A program made the translations under genes and the position numbers. A stretch of 35,975 nucleotides of DNA from NCBI GenBank assembly GCA_001873115.1, contig MNYK01000033.1:1913-37887 (forward strand). The letters run 5' to 3'. Shown piece after piece: positions 21,079 through 29,716 of the stretch (position 1 is its first letter; the number at the start of each line of letters is the position of its first letter). The notes below the pieces were generated by a model. That model was not told where the DNA came from, ran no database searches, and worked only from the letters and a program-made list of their open reading frames with translations. The DNA comes from Desulfobacterales bacterium CG2_30_60_27 (GTDB taxonomy: Bacteria > Desulfobacterota > Desulfobulbia > Desulfobulbales > CG2-30-60-27).

Positions 21079-23271
21079 CTAGCGGAGCGGCCGCAGGATG
21101 AGACCGCCCAAGGGTGGCACGGTGACTTGTACCTGACAGGGCGCTTCTCCGAAGGGCTCGCGCACTGCCTGCCTGGGTGCCGGGTTGGTGATGTTGCTGC
21201 CACCGAAACACCCCTGGTCGGAACAGAGGATCTCCTGGTACTGACAGTCTTCCGGCACCCCGAGGCGGTAGCCCTGGATCACCTGGGGGGTGAAGTTGAA
21301 CAGGCAGACCAGATGATCCTGTCGGTTCTTGGCGAAGCGGGCAAAGGCCACGATGCTGTTGTCCACGTCCTTGAAGTCCATCCAATGGAAGCCCTCGTAC
21401 GAAAAATCAATCTCCCACAGAGCCGGATTTTCCACGTACAGGTGGTTGAGCGCCTTGATGAAATCTTGCAACTGGCCGTGTTTTTTGTCCGCCTTGATCA
21501 GGTGCCAGTCCAGGCTGACCTTGCAGTACCATTCCGACCGCTGGCCGAACTCACCGCCCATGAACAGCAGTTTTTTGCCAGGGTGGGCCCACATATAGAG
21601 GTAGAGCAACCGCAGGTTGGCGAATTGCTGCCAGGGGTCGCCGGGCATCTTGTTAAGCAGCGAGCCTTTGCCGTGTACCACCTCGTCGTGGGACAGGGGC
21701 AGGGTGAAATTCTCGGTAAAGGCGTACAGGAAAGAGAAGGTGAGGTGGTTGTGGTGATATTTGCGGAACAGGGGGTCGCAGGCAAAATAGCGCAGGGTGT
21801 CGTTCATCCAGCCCATGTTCCATTTGAAACCGAAGCCCAGGCCGCCGGCAAAGGCGGGTTTGGAGACCCCGTAGAAACTGGTGGACTCCTCGGCCACCAT
21901 CATGGTGCCGGGAAAACGGTCGTAGACCACGCAGTTCAAGTGCTTGAGGAATTCGATGGCCTCCAGATTCTCCCGGGTGCCGTACTGGTTGGGGATCCAC
22001 TCCCCCTCCTTGCGGGCATAGTCCAGATAGAGCATGGAGGCCACGGCGTCGACCCGCAGGCCGTCGATGTGGAATTTGTCGAGCCAGAAGAGGGCGTTGC
22101 CGATCAAAAAGTTTTTTACCTCGGCCCGGCCATAGTTAAAAATCAGCGTACCCCATTCCCGATGGGCGCCCTGGCGCGGATCCTGGTGCTCGTAAAGGGC
22201 GGTGCCGTCAAAGCGACCCAGGCTGTGGCCGTCGGTGGGGAAGTGGGAGGGTACCCAGTCGAGGAGTACGCCAATGCCCGCGGCGTGGCAGCGGTCCACA
22301 AAGGCCATGAAGTCCTTGGGTGCGCCGTGGCGGCTGGTGGCGGCATAATAGCCGGTTACCTGATAACCCCAGGATTCGTCCAGGGGGTGTTCCATGATGG
22401 GCAGCAGTTCGATATGGGTAAAGCCCATCTCCTTGACATAGGGGATGAGGTGGTCGGCACATTCACCATAGCTCAGGAAGCGGGTCGGCGAGGCAGGATC
22501 CCGCTGCCACGAGCCAAGATGCACCTCGTAGATCGAGATCGGCCTTTCGTTGGCGGCCGCGGCCCGTCGTTGGTTCAGCCATTCGTCATCCTGCCAGGCA
22601 AAGGCGTCCAGATCGTAGACCAGGGAAGCAGTTTTGGGCCGGACTTCGGCAAAAAACTGGTAGGGGTCGGCCTTCTCCAGGATTTCCATGCCCTGGGTGC
22701 GGATTTCAAACTTATAGGGTTCGGCCGCTTCGATTCCAGGAATGAAAAGTTCCCAGATGCCCGAGCCGCCCAGGCTCCGCATCTGGTGGACCCGGCCGTC
22801 CCAGTAGTTGAAGTTACCAATGACGCTTACCCGACGGGCCGACGGCGCCCACACCCGGAAGACCGTGCCCGCCACCCTGCCCACGGAGAGCAGGTGGGCG
22901 CCCAGTCGGGTGTAGATCTCGTAATGGGTGCCGTTATTGAAAAGATACTGATCGAAATCGCTTAATAGCGGTCCGAACCGATAGGGGTCTTCAATCCGCT
23001 GACTTACGTTGTGGGGAAAGCTGGCCTCGAAAGAGTAGTCAAACTCCTGGGCCGGCGGGGTAATAACCGCTTCGAACACGCCTTGCTCCCTGATCCTGGT
23101 CATGGAAATTTTGCTGTTGTCGATCACCAGCAGCATCTGGTCCGCGTGGGGCTTGAAGGCGCGGATCGCTACCTGTCCTGGAGCACCCTCCGCCGGATGG
23201 ATACCCAGCACCTGATGCGGGTTGTGCTGGTCGGATTGAATGAGTCGATCAAGTTCCTGGGCAACATTCAT
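21079..23271 (-). CDS. glgB: 1,4-alpha-glucan branching enzyme GlgB
   Basis: This 730-aa GH13 enzyme makes alpha-1,6 branches in glycogen. An N-terminal carbohydrate-binding domain of about 110 residues is followed by the '[20 protein letters not shown]' domain and the catalytic barrel. The catalytic residues can be placed at Asp408 ('[10 protein letters not shown]'), Glu461 ('MVAEEST') and Asp529 ('[12 protein letters not shown]'). The '[20 protein letters not shown]' segment is typical of bacterial GlgB. Length is normal and there is no sign of damage. No other glycogen gene is adjacent. The start ATG at 23271 has GAGG 7 bases upstream. Confidence 0.97.
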   Translation of the reverse strand: MNVAQELDRLIQSDQHNPHQVLGIHPAEGAPGQVAIRAFKPHADQMLLVIDNSKISMTRIREQGVFEAVITPPAQEFDYSFEASFPHNVSQRIEDPYRFGPLLSDFDQYLFNNGTHYEIYTRLGAHLLSVGRVAGTVFRVWAPSARRVSVIGNFNYWDGRVHQMRSLGGSGIWELFIPGIEAAEPYKFEIRTQGMEILEKADPYQFFAEVRPKTASLVYDLDAFAWQDDEWLNQRRAAAANERPISIYEVHLGSWQRDPASPTRFLSYGECADHLIPYVKEMGFTHIELLPIMEHPLDESWGYQVTGYYAATSRHGAPKDFMAFVDRCHAAGIGVLLDWVPSHFPTDGHSLGRFDGTALYEHQDPRQGAHREWGTLIFNYGRAEVKNFLIGNALFWLDKFHIDGLRVDAVASMLYLDYARKEGEWIPNQYGTRENLEAIEFLKHLNCVVYDRFPGTMMVAEESTSFYGVSKPAFAGGLGFGFKWNMGWMNDTLRYFACDPLFRKYHHNHLTFSFLYAFTENFTLPLSHDEVVHGKGSLLNKMPGDPWQQFANLRLLYLYMWAHPGKKLLFMGGEFGQRSEWYCKVSLDWHLIKADKKHGQLQDFIKALNHLYVENPALWEIDFSYEGFHWMDFKDVDNSIVAFARFAKNRQDHLVCLFNFTPQVIQGYRLGVPEDCQYQEILCSDQGCFGGSNITNPAPRQAVREPFGEAPCQVQVTVPPLGGLILRPLR

Positions 23272-23446
23272 GGTCTGGCCTCGGTCAAATGCGGCTGCAG
23301 GGCAACCGTCTGGAAATCATAGTGCTGCTGGCCCACTCTAGCATATCTGTTGGGCTGTACGGCAAGATTTTTTTTTTGCTTGGATGCGTCCGGTTCGTTG
23401 CGGGCAGGAAATATGCGGCTCGGCGGGGAGGCCGCCAGGCATTAAC

Positions 23447-23476
23447 TTGACTGACCTTCCGGCCAGGTGCTAGAAT
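23447..23476 (+). promoter_or_regulatory. Sigma-70-type promoter for algH
   Basis: TTGACT (23447-23452) and TAGAAT (23471-23476) are 18 bases apart, about 70 bases upstream of the algH start. Confidence 0.55.
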
Positions 23477-23549
23477 AGGGCCGGCCCCGGGGTTGATTCC
23501 CCGGCCATGGCTGGGCCTCGGCAAAAAAGGTACGGAGAGTACACGCTCG

Positions 23550-24107
23550 ATGAGGCACATGGAAAGTTTGCAGGGTAAATTTTTGCTGGCCACCTCCAGA
23601 ATGCCAGACCCGCGTTTTCGGGAGATGGTCATCTATATGTGTTCCCACAACGAGGAGGGCGCCATGGGGCTGGTGGTGAATCAGCCGACGCCTTACTCTC
23701 TGGCCGATATTTTTCGGGCCGCCGAGGTGGAGCCGCCGCCGGGCAAATTGCCGCCGGTTCACATCGGCGGACCAGTGGAGATGACGGCGGCCTTTTTTTT
23801 GTTTTCCGCGGACTATCAGCCCGAGAATTTTATCGCGGTGAACGATACGGTGCGCGTGTCGGGTGATTCCCGCATCATTTTTGATATCGCCGCGGGTCAT
23901 GGCCCCAAGGATTTTATCTTTCTTTTGGGCTATACCGGCTGGGCGGCCGGGCAACTGGAGAATGAATTGACCGTAAACGGCTGGCTCACCCTGCCCGCCG
24001 CCTACGAGGATATCTTCCACACGCCGGACGAGTTGAAGTGGCGCAGGGTGGCTGAGCGGTACGGGATCAATATCGCCCTGTACGATGACAGTATCGGCAA
24101 CGCCTGA
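23550..24107 (+). CDS. algH: AlgH/UPF0301 family protein
   Basis: This 185-aa protein belongs to the AlgH (YqgE, UPF0301) family, whose biochemical role is unsettled. Signature segments are 'MESLQGKFLLATSRMPDPRF', 'GAMGLVVNQPT', 'VHIGGPVEMTAAFFLFS' and 'FLLGYTGWAAGQLENEL'. The start is chosen at 23550; 23559 is also possible. A frame from 23493 exists but its first residues do not match the family. A GC-rich 9-bp hairpin (24096-24118) spans the stop codon. Confidence 0.9.
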   Translation: MRHMESLQGKFLLATSRMPDPRFREMVIYMCSHNEEGAMGLVVNQPTPYSLADIFRAAEVEPPPGKLPPVHIGGPVEMTAAFFLFSADYQPENFIAVNDTVRVSGDSRIIFDIAAGHGPKDFIFLLGYTGWAAGQLENELTVNGWLTLPAAYEDIFHTPDELKWRRVAERYGINIALYDDSIGNA

Positions 24108-24118
24108 ACGGCGTTGCC
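24096..24118 (+). other. Strong hairpin over the algH stop codon
   Basis: GGCAACGCC and GGCGTTGCC form a perfect 9-bp stem with a 5-base loop that contains the stop codon. No T-run follows, so it may stabilise the mRNA end and is not a classical terminator. Confidence 0.6.
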
Positions 24119-24226
24119 CAGGTTGTTTAGCATGTTAGCAAAACACATCGGACATCGAGCTCCACACGTGTATTTTCTGGTGGTTCGTACTTGCTAACAG
24201 ACTAAACACCTACAGACTGTCCCCCT
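24119..24226. repeat. Dispersed palindromic intergenic repeat, copy 1
   Basis: The element begins CAGGTTGTTTAG and ends CAGACTGTCCCCCT. Its inner arms are inverted: AGGTTGTTTAGC / ATGTTAGCAA (24120-24141) against TTGCTAACAGA / CTAAACACCT (24191-24211). A related element lies at 30908-31020. It fills the space between algH and the agmatinase gene. Confidence 0.7.
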
Positions 24227-24243
24227 GAACATTTAAGGATAAT

Positions 24244-25128
24244 ATGTCACATTCCATGCGTTTTATTGACGAGGATCCGGCGGGTTTGCCGGAAAAAAGG
24301 GTGGCTATCATTTCAGCGCCCTTGGCTAACACGGTGAGTTGGGTCGGCGGCACCGAGCAGGGGCCGGCCGCCCTGCTTGCGGCATCCCTGGCCGTGGAGG
24401 CCTTGGACGACGAGCTGTTGCGGGAAACCTGGCAGGTTGGTATCGAGGTTCGTGAACCTCTGGAGCTTGACGGGTTGTCGTCCGATGCGGCCCTGCAGCG
24501 GATCTGCGAGGCAGTCAGGCAGGAGCTGCGGCAGGGGCGTTTTCCCGTGGTGCTGGGCGGCGAGCACACGGTGACCGTGGCTGCCGTGGCCGCCTGCGCC
24601 AGCCAGTTTGCCGGTCTGCACGTGCTACAGGTGGATGCTCATCTCGACTTGCGGGAAAGCTATGGCGGGTCGTCCCTGAGCCATGCCTGCGTCATGCGGC
24701 GGCTGCATGACCTGGGCCTGTCCTTCACCCAGGTCGGGATCCGCTCCTTTTCGCCCGGGGAACTTGAGTTCCTTGGCCCAGACCGACCCGGGGTGTTTAC
24801 CACGGAGCGCATCCGGCGCGAGTTGGACTGGGTGGAGCAGGTCTGTGCCCGGATCGCCGGTCCGGTCTACCTGACCCTGGACGTGGACGGCTTCGACCCG
24901 GCGGTCATGCCGGCCACCGGCACCCCGGAACCCGATGGCCTTTCCTGGCCCCAGGTGACCAGTCTCTTCCGGGCCCTGGCGGCGCGGCATCGGATTGTCG
25001 GCATGGACGTGGTGGAACTGGCCCCCTGCCCCGGGGCGCACCATGCGGTCTTTACGGCCGCGAAAATTCTTTATCGCACCCTTGGATATATTTTTAAAGA
25101 CACCCCGTTGCCTATACACAGAGGTTGA
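24244..25128 (+). CDS. speB: Agmatinase (ureohydrolase family)
   Basis: This 294-aa enzyme would hydrolyse agmatine to putrescine and urea using two Mn ions. Metal-ligand motifs are intact: His108 in 'GGEHTV', Asp131/His133/Asp135 in 'VDAHLDLRE', and Asp213/Asp215 in 'LDVDGFDPAVMPATGTPEPDG'. The last motif favours agmatinase over arginase, but the family also includes formiminoglutamase and guanidinobutyrase, so substrate is inferred. AAGGA lies 5 bases before the ATG. It is followed after 3 bases by the ykgJ-like gene, suggesting one operon. Confidence 0.9.
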   Translation: MSHSMRFIDEDPAGLPEKRVAIISAPLANTVSWVGGTEQGPAALLAASLAVEALDDELLRETWQVGIEVREPLELDGLSSDAALQRICEAVRQELRQGRFPVVLGGEHTVTVAAVAACASQFAGLHVLQVDAHLDLRESYGGSSLSHACVMRRLHDLGLSFTQVGIRSFSPGELEFLGPDRPGVFTTERIRRELDWVEQVCARIAGPVYLTLDVDGFDPAVMPATGTPEPDGLSWPQVTSLFRALAARHRIVGMDVVELAPCPGAHHAVFTAAKILYRTLGYIFKDTPLPIHRG

Positions 25129-25131
25129 GCC

Positions 25132-25539
25132 GTGGAACCGGAAAAGATATTTTTTGAGTGCCAACGTTGCGGCTATTGCTGCCAGGGGCAGACCACCGTG
25201 TCCCTCGATCCGGCCGACGTGGACCGGCTGGTGGCCCACCTGGGCATGCCGGTGGCCGAGGTGATGGAAAAATATCTGCGTTGCACCAAGGGGGTGATTC
25301 AGATGAAAATCACCAACGGCCATTGCATCTTCTACGACCAGGGTTGCACGGTGCATCCGGGCCGGCCCTGGCGCTGTGCCCAGTGGCCCCTGCATCCGAG
25401 CATGCTCATCGACCAGGCCAATTTTCTCGCCATCAAGGGCTCCTGCCCCGGTCTGGCAAGGGGCATCGGCTACGAGGAGTTTCATGGCCTGCTTGCCGCT
25501 CTGCTTGGCCAACCGGGGGCCGTGGGCAAGCGCGGGTGA
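25132..25539 (+). CDS. YkgJ-family cysteine-cluster protein
   Basis: This 135-aa protein has the YkgJ Cys pattern, starting with 'CQRCGYCCQG' (Cys10, 13, 16, 17). Further Cys residues occur in 'YLRCTKG', 'HCIFYDQGCTVH', 'WRCAQWP' and 'GSCPGLARG'. The family probably binds zinc or an iron-sulfur cluster; its function is not established. It starts with GTG at 25132, 3 bases after the agmatinase stop, with GAGG upstream. Its stop overlaps the rlmH GTG start by 4 bases (GTGA), so translation is coupled. Confidence 0.88.
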   Translation: MEPEKIFFECQRCGYCCQGQTTVSLDPADVDRLVAHLGMPVAEVMEKYLRCTKGVIQMKITNGHCIFYDQGCTVHPGRPWRCAQWPLHPSMLIDQANFLAIKGSCPGLARGIGYEEFHGLLAALLGQPGAVGKRG

Positions 25540-26021
25540 GCAAAAGCCCCCTGCATCTTATCCTGCCGCTTTTGGGCAAGACGAAGCAGGCCTACCTGGC
25601 CGCCGGGGTGGAGGATTTTCAGACGCGGATGGGCCGCTTCGCCCGGCTGACCGTCCGCATCTTGCGGGAAAAACGTTACAGCGCCAAGGTGCCGGACGCC
25701 ACGATCAGGCGGGAGGAGGGCCGGCTGTTGCTCGACCAGGTGACCCCGGGGTCTCTGGTGGTCGCCCTGGCCCCTGCCGGCCGGGAGCTGGCCTCCGAGG
25801 AGCTCGCCGAGCTGCTCACCCGCTGGGAGGAGCAGGGCAAAAAGGAGGTCTGCTTCCTGATCGGCGGCGCTGTTGGCCTGGCGCCCGAGGTGCTGGCGCG
25901 GGCCGATCTGCTCCTTTCCCTTTCCAGAATGACCTTTACCCACGAAATGGCCCGTCTCATTCTGTTGGAACAGTTATACCGCGCTTTTGCAATAAGGGCC
26001 CGAACCGGGTATCATAAATGA
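25536..26021 (+). CDS. rlmH: 23S rRNA pseudouridine-1915 N3-methyltransferase RlmH
   Basis: This 161-aa SPOUT methyltransferase methylates pseudouridine 1915 in helix 69 of 23S rRNA. The knot motif 'CFLIGGAVGLAPEVL' and the C-terminal 'LSLSRMTFTHEMARLILLEQ' followed by 'LYRAFAIRARTGYHK' are the family hallmarks. The start is GTG at 25536, overlapping the upstream stop. A longer reading frame from 25158 runs through the ykgJ gene and is not real. Length is normal (about 156 in the family). Confidence 0.93.
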   Translation: MSKSPLHLILPLLGKTKQAYLAAGVEDFQTRMGRFARLTVRILREKRYSAKVPDATIRREEGRLLLDQVTPGSLVVALAPAGRELASEELAELLTRWEEQGKKEVCFLIGGAVGLAPEVLARADLLLSLSRMTFTHEMARLILLEQLYRAFAIRARTGYHK

Positions 26022-26073
26022 ATATCGGATACCGGACAATGGAAACCGGATCCCGGTTCCCGGACACCGATGG
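26003..26073. repeat. Short CCGG-rich intergenic repeat, copy B
   Basis: Units such as CGAACCGGGTATC, CGGATACCGGACA and ACCGGATCCCGGTTCCCGG recur here, from the last codons of rlmH into the gap before cheV. They match the style of the run at 856-898. Confidence 0.5.
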
Positions 26074-26106
26074 CCACGATCAATCCCAGCAAGAGAGGAA
26101 AAACCC

Positions 26107-27093
26107 ATGGCCCAGCCCCTGGTGAAAAATCAAGAAATTCTCCTGAAAGCCGGCACCAATGAACTGGAGATCATCACCCTTTTTCTTCGCTGGCTTGAGC
26201 CCGGCACCGACAGGATTATCCAGACGGCATACGGGATTAATGCCGCCAAGGTGCGGGAACTGGTCGCCATGCCCGAGGAGGTGACCGAGGTGCCGGACAG
26301 CCCTGCCTGCGTGGTGGGCGTTTTTTTGTTGCGCGGCCACACTATTCCCCTGGTGGATCTCTGCGCCTGGTTCAAGTATGTGCCGGACAAGTCGGCGGCG
26401 GCCTTGGAAAAGTGGGTGGTGATCGTCACCGAGATCAACGGCAAAGCCTTTGGCTTTATCAGCCACGGGGTTGACAAGGTCTACCGCGTCTCCTGGCAGC
26501 AGATCCAGCCGCCGCCCGCCCTTATCGCCGCCTCCAGCAGTCTGACCGGTGTCTGCCTGGTCGATGGGCAGATCATTCAGATGGTGGACTTTGAATCGAT
26601 TACCGCGGCCATTGATCCGACCATGGCCATGAAAGCGCGGGATGTTGCGAACCAATCGGCAAGCGCCGCCGATCACCGGGACAAGCTGGTGGTCGTGGCC
26701 GATGATTCCAGGGTTATTCAGCACCAGATCAAGACCACCCTGGAGGCGGCCGGCTATAAGGTTGCCGTGCATGCCGATGGTCAGGCGGCCTGGGAGTATC
26801 TGGAGGCGTTGCGGACGACGGGGGCGGTTGATGACACCGTGCTGGCCGTGATCAGCGACATCGAGATGCCGCGCATGGACGGCCACCACCTATGCATGCG
26901 CATCAAGAATGAGAAGGCGTACCAATATATCCCGGTGCTGCTTTTTTCTTCCCTGATCAGCAAGTCCCTCTTCCATAAGGGGCAGGAGGTGAAGGCCGAC
27001 GACCAGATCACCAAACCGGAACTCGGTCAACTGGTCGATCGGCTGCGGGCCTGCGTTCTGGCGATGGAAAAAAGGCGCGCGGATGCGCGCTGA
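26107..27093 (+). CDS. cheV: Chemotaxis coupling protein CheV (CheW-REC)
   Basis: This 328-aa protein joins a CheW-like domain (about 15-170) to a receiver domain (about 193-320). CheV couples chemoreceptors to CheA and tunes the signal when phosphorylated. The CheW part shows 'YGINAAKVRELVAMPEEVTE' and 'GVFLLRGHTIPLVDL'. In the receiver, the phosphorylation site is Asp251 ('AVISDIEMPRMDG') with acidic partners Asp199/Asp200 and Lys303 ('ITKPE'). GAGAGG precedes the ATG. No other chemotaxis genes are in the window. Confidence 0.93.
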   Translation: MAQPLVKNQEILLKAGTNELEIITLFLRWLEPGTDRIIQTAYGINAAKVRELVAMPEEVTEVPDSPACVVGVFLLRGHTIPLVDLCAWFKYVPDKSAAALEKWVVIVTEINGKAFGFISHGVDKVYRVSWQQIQPPPALIAASSSLTGVCLVDGQIIQMVDFESITAAIDPTMAMKARDVANQSASAADHRDKLVVVADDSRVIQHQIKTTLEAAGYKVAVHADGQAAWEYLEALRTTGAVDDTVLAVISDIEMPRMDGHHLCMRIKNEKAYQYIPVLLFSSLISKSLFHKGQEVKADDQITKPELGQLVDRLRACVLAMEKRRADAR

Positions 27094-27111
27094 ACCATGA
27101 GGTCGGGCGGT

Positions 27112-28314
27112 TTAGAGGTCAAGGGCCGAGCCCGGCGGATTGGTGGTTGTCCGCGCCTGGCGAACAAAGGCGTCGATCCCCGCCGCGGCCTGCCGACGGG
27201 CAGGCAGGAAGGCGATGCCGAGGTCATAGCTGTCGGGCCCGTAGGCCGCGATGCGCACCACCTTGCCGGTCACCAACAGGGGCATACTCGGGTTGATCGG
27301 CAAGCCGAGCTGGATCTTGACCCCCAAGTCGAGCGCGGTCTTGCTGGCCAGAAGCAGGCCGCCGGCGCTGAGGTTCTTGCCCATTACCGGCATGGTGGCC
27401 ATGGGCGCGGGCCCCAGCACTTCCAGTTCCAGCGCTTTGTTGAAGTCAATCCGCTGATGGCGCCGCCGGTTGTCTGAGTAAACGCTGATGGTGTTTTTCC
27501 CCGCGGCCTTGGCCTGATAAAGGGCGCGGTCCGTCTTGCGGAGGAGATCCTTGCCGTTGGCCCCATCCTGGGGGAAGGAGGCCACCCCGCCGCTTAAGGT
27601 AAGTTGTATTGTCTGGCCGTTATACACCATCGGGGTTGCCTCGACCCTTTGGCGGATCCTCTTGGCCACTACCAGGACGCTGGTTTTATCCGTCTCCGGT
27701 AGAATGATGGCCAGTTCATCGCCACCGAGGCGGGCGGCGATGTCTTCTGTCCGTTTTTCCTCAAACATGATGCGGGCTATATGTTGCAGAACCTTGTCGC
27801 CCGCCAGGTGCCCGTGGACATCGTTGACCTGCTTGAAGTCGTCCAGATCAATGAGCAGCAGCGACAGCGCCGTTTTGTGCCTGTCGGCGCGCGCCAGTTC
27901 CCGGTTCAGCACGTCGTCGAAATAATGGCGGTTGAACAGGTTGGTCAGGTTGTCGTATTTTGACAGGGTATCGATCTGTTCGAAGAGCTGGAGCTCGATG
28001 AGCTTAGGGTTCCGCAGGCGCTTGTTGATTGAGCAAAAATAATCGCAGATCGCCGTCCGCAGGTTTATCCGCCGTTTCAGGATACCGCACGTCCCTTCCC
28101 AGTGGGCGATGATCCGGCCCCAGGTGGCCTCGGCCTCGTCAGGCGCCAGTTCCAGGTTGGTGAGGATGTGAAAGAATACCGGGTAGGCGTCCTGGCCTTG
28201 CTCTGCCAGGAGGAGCTGGAGGGCCGGGATGAGGGCAAGATCATCATCGGCGTATTGCCGCAGGCATGCCAGGATGGCGGGCCGGCAGGTTTCCATGGCG
28301 AGTTTTTCGGACAT
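27112..28314 (-). CDS. Diguanylate cyclase with C-terminal PilZ domain
   Basis: This 400-aa protein has three parts. An N-terminal helical region (1-115) carries no named motif. The GGDEF domain (about 120-280) has an intact active site as GGDEL (197-201) and an inhibitory I-site RxxD (Arg188-Asp191). The PilZ domain (about 282-390) has the c-di-GMP motifs RRRHQR (283-288) and NLSAGG (314-319). It should make c-di-GMP and also bind it. There is no signal peptide. The ribosome-binding site is weak. It runs convergently with cheV. Confidence 0.92.
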   Translation of the reverse strand: MSEKLAMETCRPAILACLRQYADDDLALIPALQLLLAEQGQDAYPVFFHILTNLELAPDEAEATWGRIIAHWEGTCGILKRRINLRTAICDYFCSINKRLRNPKLIELQLFEQIDTLSKYDNLTNLFNRHYFDDVLNRELARADRHKTALSLLLIDLDDFKQVNDVHGHLAGDKVLQHIARIMFEEKRTEDIAARLGGDELAIILPETDKTSVLVVAKRIRQRVEATPMVYNGQTIQLTLSGGVASFPQDGANGKDLLRKTDRALYQAKAAGKNTISVYSDNRRRHQRIDFNKALELEVLGPAPMATMPVMGKNLSAGGLLLASKTALDLGVKIQLGLPINPSMPLLVTGKVVRIAAYGPDSYDLGIAFLPARRQAAAGIDAFVRQARTTTNPPGSALDL

Positions 28315-28443
28315 TTTATCACTTGTACCAGTTCTGGCGCCTTGCTATTCATCGGTTAGCCGCCTGCTCTTCTTTAAAGAATAAACCATCCGGGGTATTT
28401 ATTCAAATATTTCCATGTGCGGCGCGCCGCGGCCTGCGTGTCC

Positions 28444-28464
28444 CCGTGGCGAAAGAAGCCACGG
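28444..28464. other. Perfect 7-bp hairpin in the 28315-28595 gap
   Basis: CCGTGGC and GCCACGG flank a 7-base A/G-rich loop. No T-run follows on either strand. Apart from this and the next hairpin, the gap between the two minus-strand genes holds nothing I can name. Confidence 0.4.
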
Positions 28465-28519
28465 CCTGGCCGGTCGAGCAGTGCCCGGGTTGTGTGTCGA
28501 GCGCCACTCTCCCCGGATA

Positions 28520-28560
28520 AACTGGCCCGGCTCTTTGCAGCGCAAGGAACCGGGCCAGTT
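28520..28560 (-). terminator. Probable terminator of the secreted coiled-coil gene
   Basis: AACTGGCCCGG and CCGGGCCAGTT form a perfect 11-bp stem, with a second small stem inside the loop. On the minus strand it lies about 35 bases after the stop and is followed by a short T/A stretch (TTTAT), so termination may be partial. Confidence 0.6.
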
Positions 28561-28595
28561 AGTCGGCATGGCGGCGCTGGCCACCGGCCGGCGTC

Positions 28596-29606
28596 TTACC
28601 AGGTGCGAATTTCTACCTGGAAGATGTTCAATGCCTCGTTGCCATCCTTGTATTTGAATTCTACCTGATAGGTGCCAGGGGCCGTGACATAGCTGGAGAT
28701 ATCGGCATCCACCGGTTTTACGTCCTTGGCGGCTTGCACGCCATAGAAGTTGATGGCCTGCAGATTCTTGGGCGACCATTCGGCCACCATCCGGCGTTTG
28801 CCGTCCGGCGAGATCAGATTGACTTCGCCGGCCGAGTCGGTGCCGGTTTTGCCTTTGCCGTAAGCATAGAAGACCAACTGGGAATGCTCGCCAACCTTAT
28901 TCAGGTTGAAGGAGTAAACGTTGTTGGCAACATTGCCGGCGGAGCCGGCCAGTCCCCGGGTATTGTTGACGTAAGTCAGGGGGGCGGCCGCGGTCATCCC
29001 GCCCTGGGCCAGGGTCACGGCGGTGGGCGCCGGGGCCGTTGTCTGGATCTCGTTTTTTGGAACAACAGGCGTCGCTTTTGGTGCGGCCGGCTCGGCGCCA
29101 GGCGTGGCCGACATGGCCTTCTTTTTTTCGACCTGGACCATGAGGGCCCCGGCCAGATCGTTTTTGGCGACCAGCGTTTTCTCAAGTTTGTCCATCTCGG
29201 CTATGTAGTTTTTTTGCGCTTGGCTCAGGGCGGTGGTCTCAAAGTCGGCCGATTCGCGCTGGTACTTCTGGTCAATGCCGGCCAAGGTCTCTTTCTGCAG
29301 CTTATCGAGGCTTTCCTGGTAGCGGGCGGTGATTTTCTGTATATCCGCGTCGCGGCTGGCCTCCAGGGCGGAGCGCTGGCGCAGGAAATCAGGAGAGTTC
29401 AGGGCGTCCCGCCGGGCGGTCTCGTATTTTTTTTGTCGGGCGGCCTGTTGTTCCGGGCCCACGGCCTGATTCTTTTGCGTCTCATAAGCCTGCCGCAACT
29501 GGGTTAGTTCCGGCGGCACCTTGTCAATGGTCAGTACCTCGGCTCTTAGGGCGCCAACCCAGAAAACCAGCAGAAAAATCAGCATGGCGGAAACTCTCGT
29601 GGACAT
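28596..29606 (-). CDS. Secreted coiled-coil protein of unknown function
   Basis: This 336-aa protein has an N-terminal signal peptide ('MLIFLLVFWVGALRAEV'). A long charged helical region follows (about 35-165, rich in Gln, Lys, Glu and Arg, including 'LDKLQKETLAGIDQKYQRES') and is probably coiled coil. An Ala/Pro linker follows (about 170-205), then a beta-rich C-terminal domain with 'YSFNLNKVGEHSQLVFYAYG' and 'YVTAPGTYQVEFKYKDGNEA'. I know no family for it. The ATG at 29606 has AGGAGG 7 bases upstream. It stands alone between a GGDEF-PilZ gene and a REC-HD-GYP gene, so an envelope or surface role is only a guess. Confidence 0.8.
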   Translation of the reverse strand: MSTRVSAMLIFLLVFWVGALRAEVLTIDKVPPELTQLRQAYETQKNQAVGPEQQAARQKKYETARRDALNSPDFLRQRSALEASRDADIQKITARYQESLDKLQKETLAGIDQKYQRESADFETTALSQAQKNYIAEMDKLEKTLVAKNDLAGALMVQVEKKKAMSATPGAEPAAPKATPVVPKNEIQTTAPAPTAVTLAQGGMTAAAPLTYVNNTRGLAGSAGNVANNVYSFNLNKVGEHSQLVFYAYGKGKTGTDSAGEVNLISPDGKRRMVAEWSPKNLQAINFYGVQAAKDVKPVDADISSYVTAPGTYQVEFKYKDGNEALNIFQVEIRTW

Positions 29607-29716
29607 AAAAAACCTCCTCAATCATGTTTGGCCGTGTGCGAGGCCGTTAGCTGTGGAACCCGAAGTGTGACACGCTTGCTTCAGGAAATGTCTGGCCGGT
29701 TCAATAATTTTATTGG

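Noticed and set aside
21073-22965. Long plus-strand ORF (630 codons) opposite glgB
   Set aside because: It is antisense to a fully motif-supported glgB. The translation has no recognisable domain, as is common for mirror frames in GC-rich DNA.
24096-24118. Hairpin at the algH stop as an intrinsic terminator
   Set aside because: The stem is strong but no T-run follows, so I list it only as a hairpin.
25158-25535. Upstream extension of rlmH in its reading frame
   Set aside because: It overlaps the ykgJ-like gene in another frame. RlmH family similarity starts only at the GTG at 25536.
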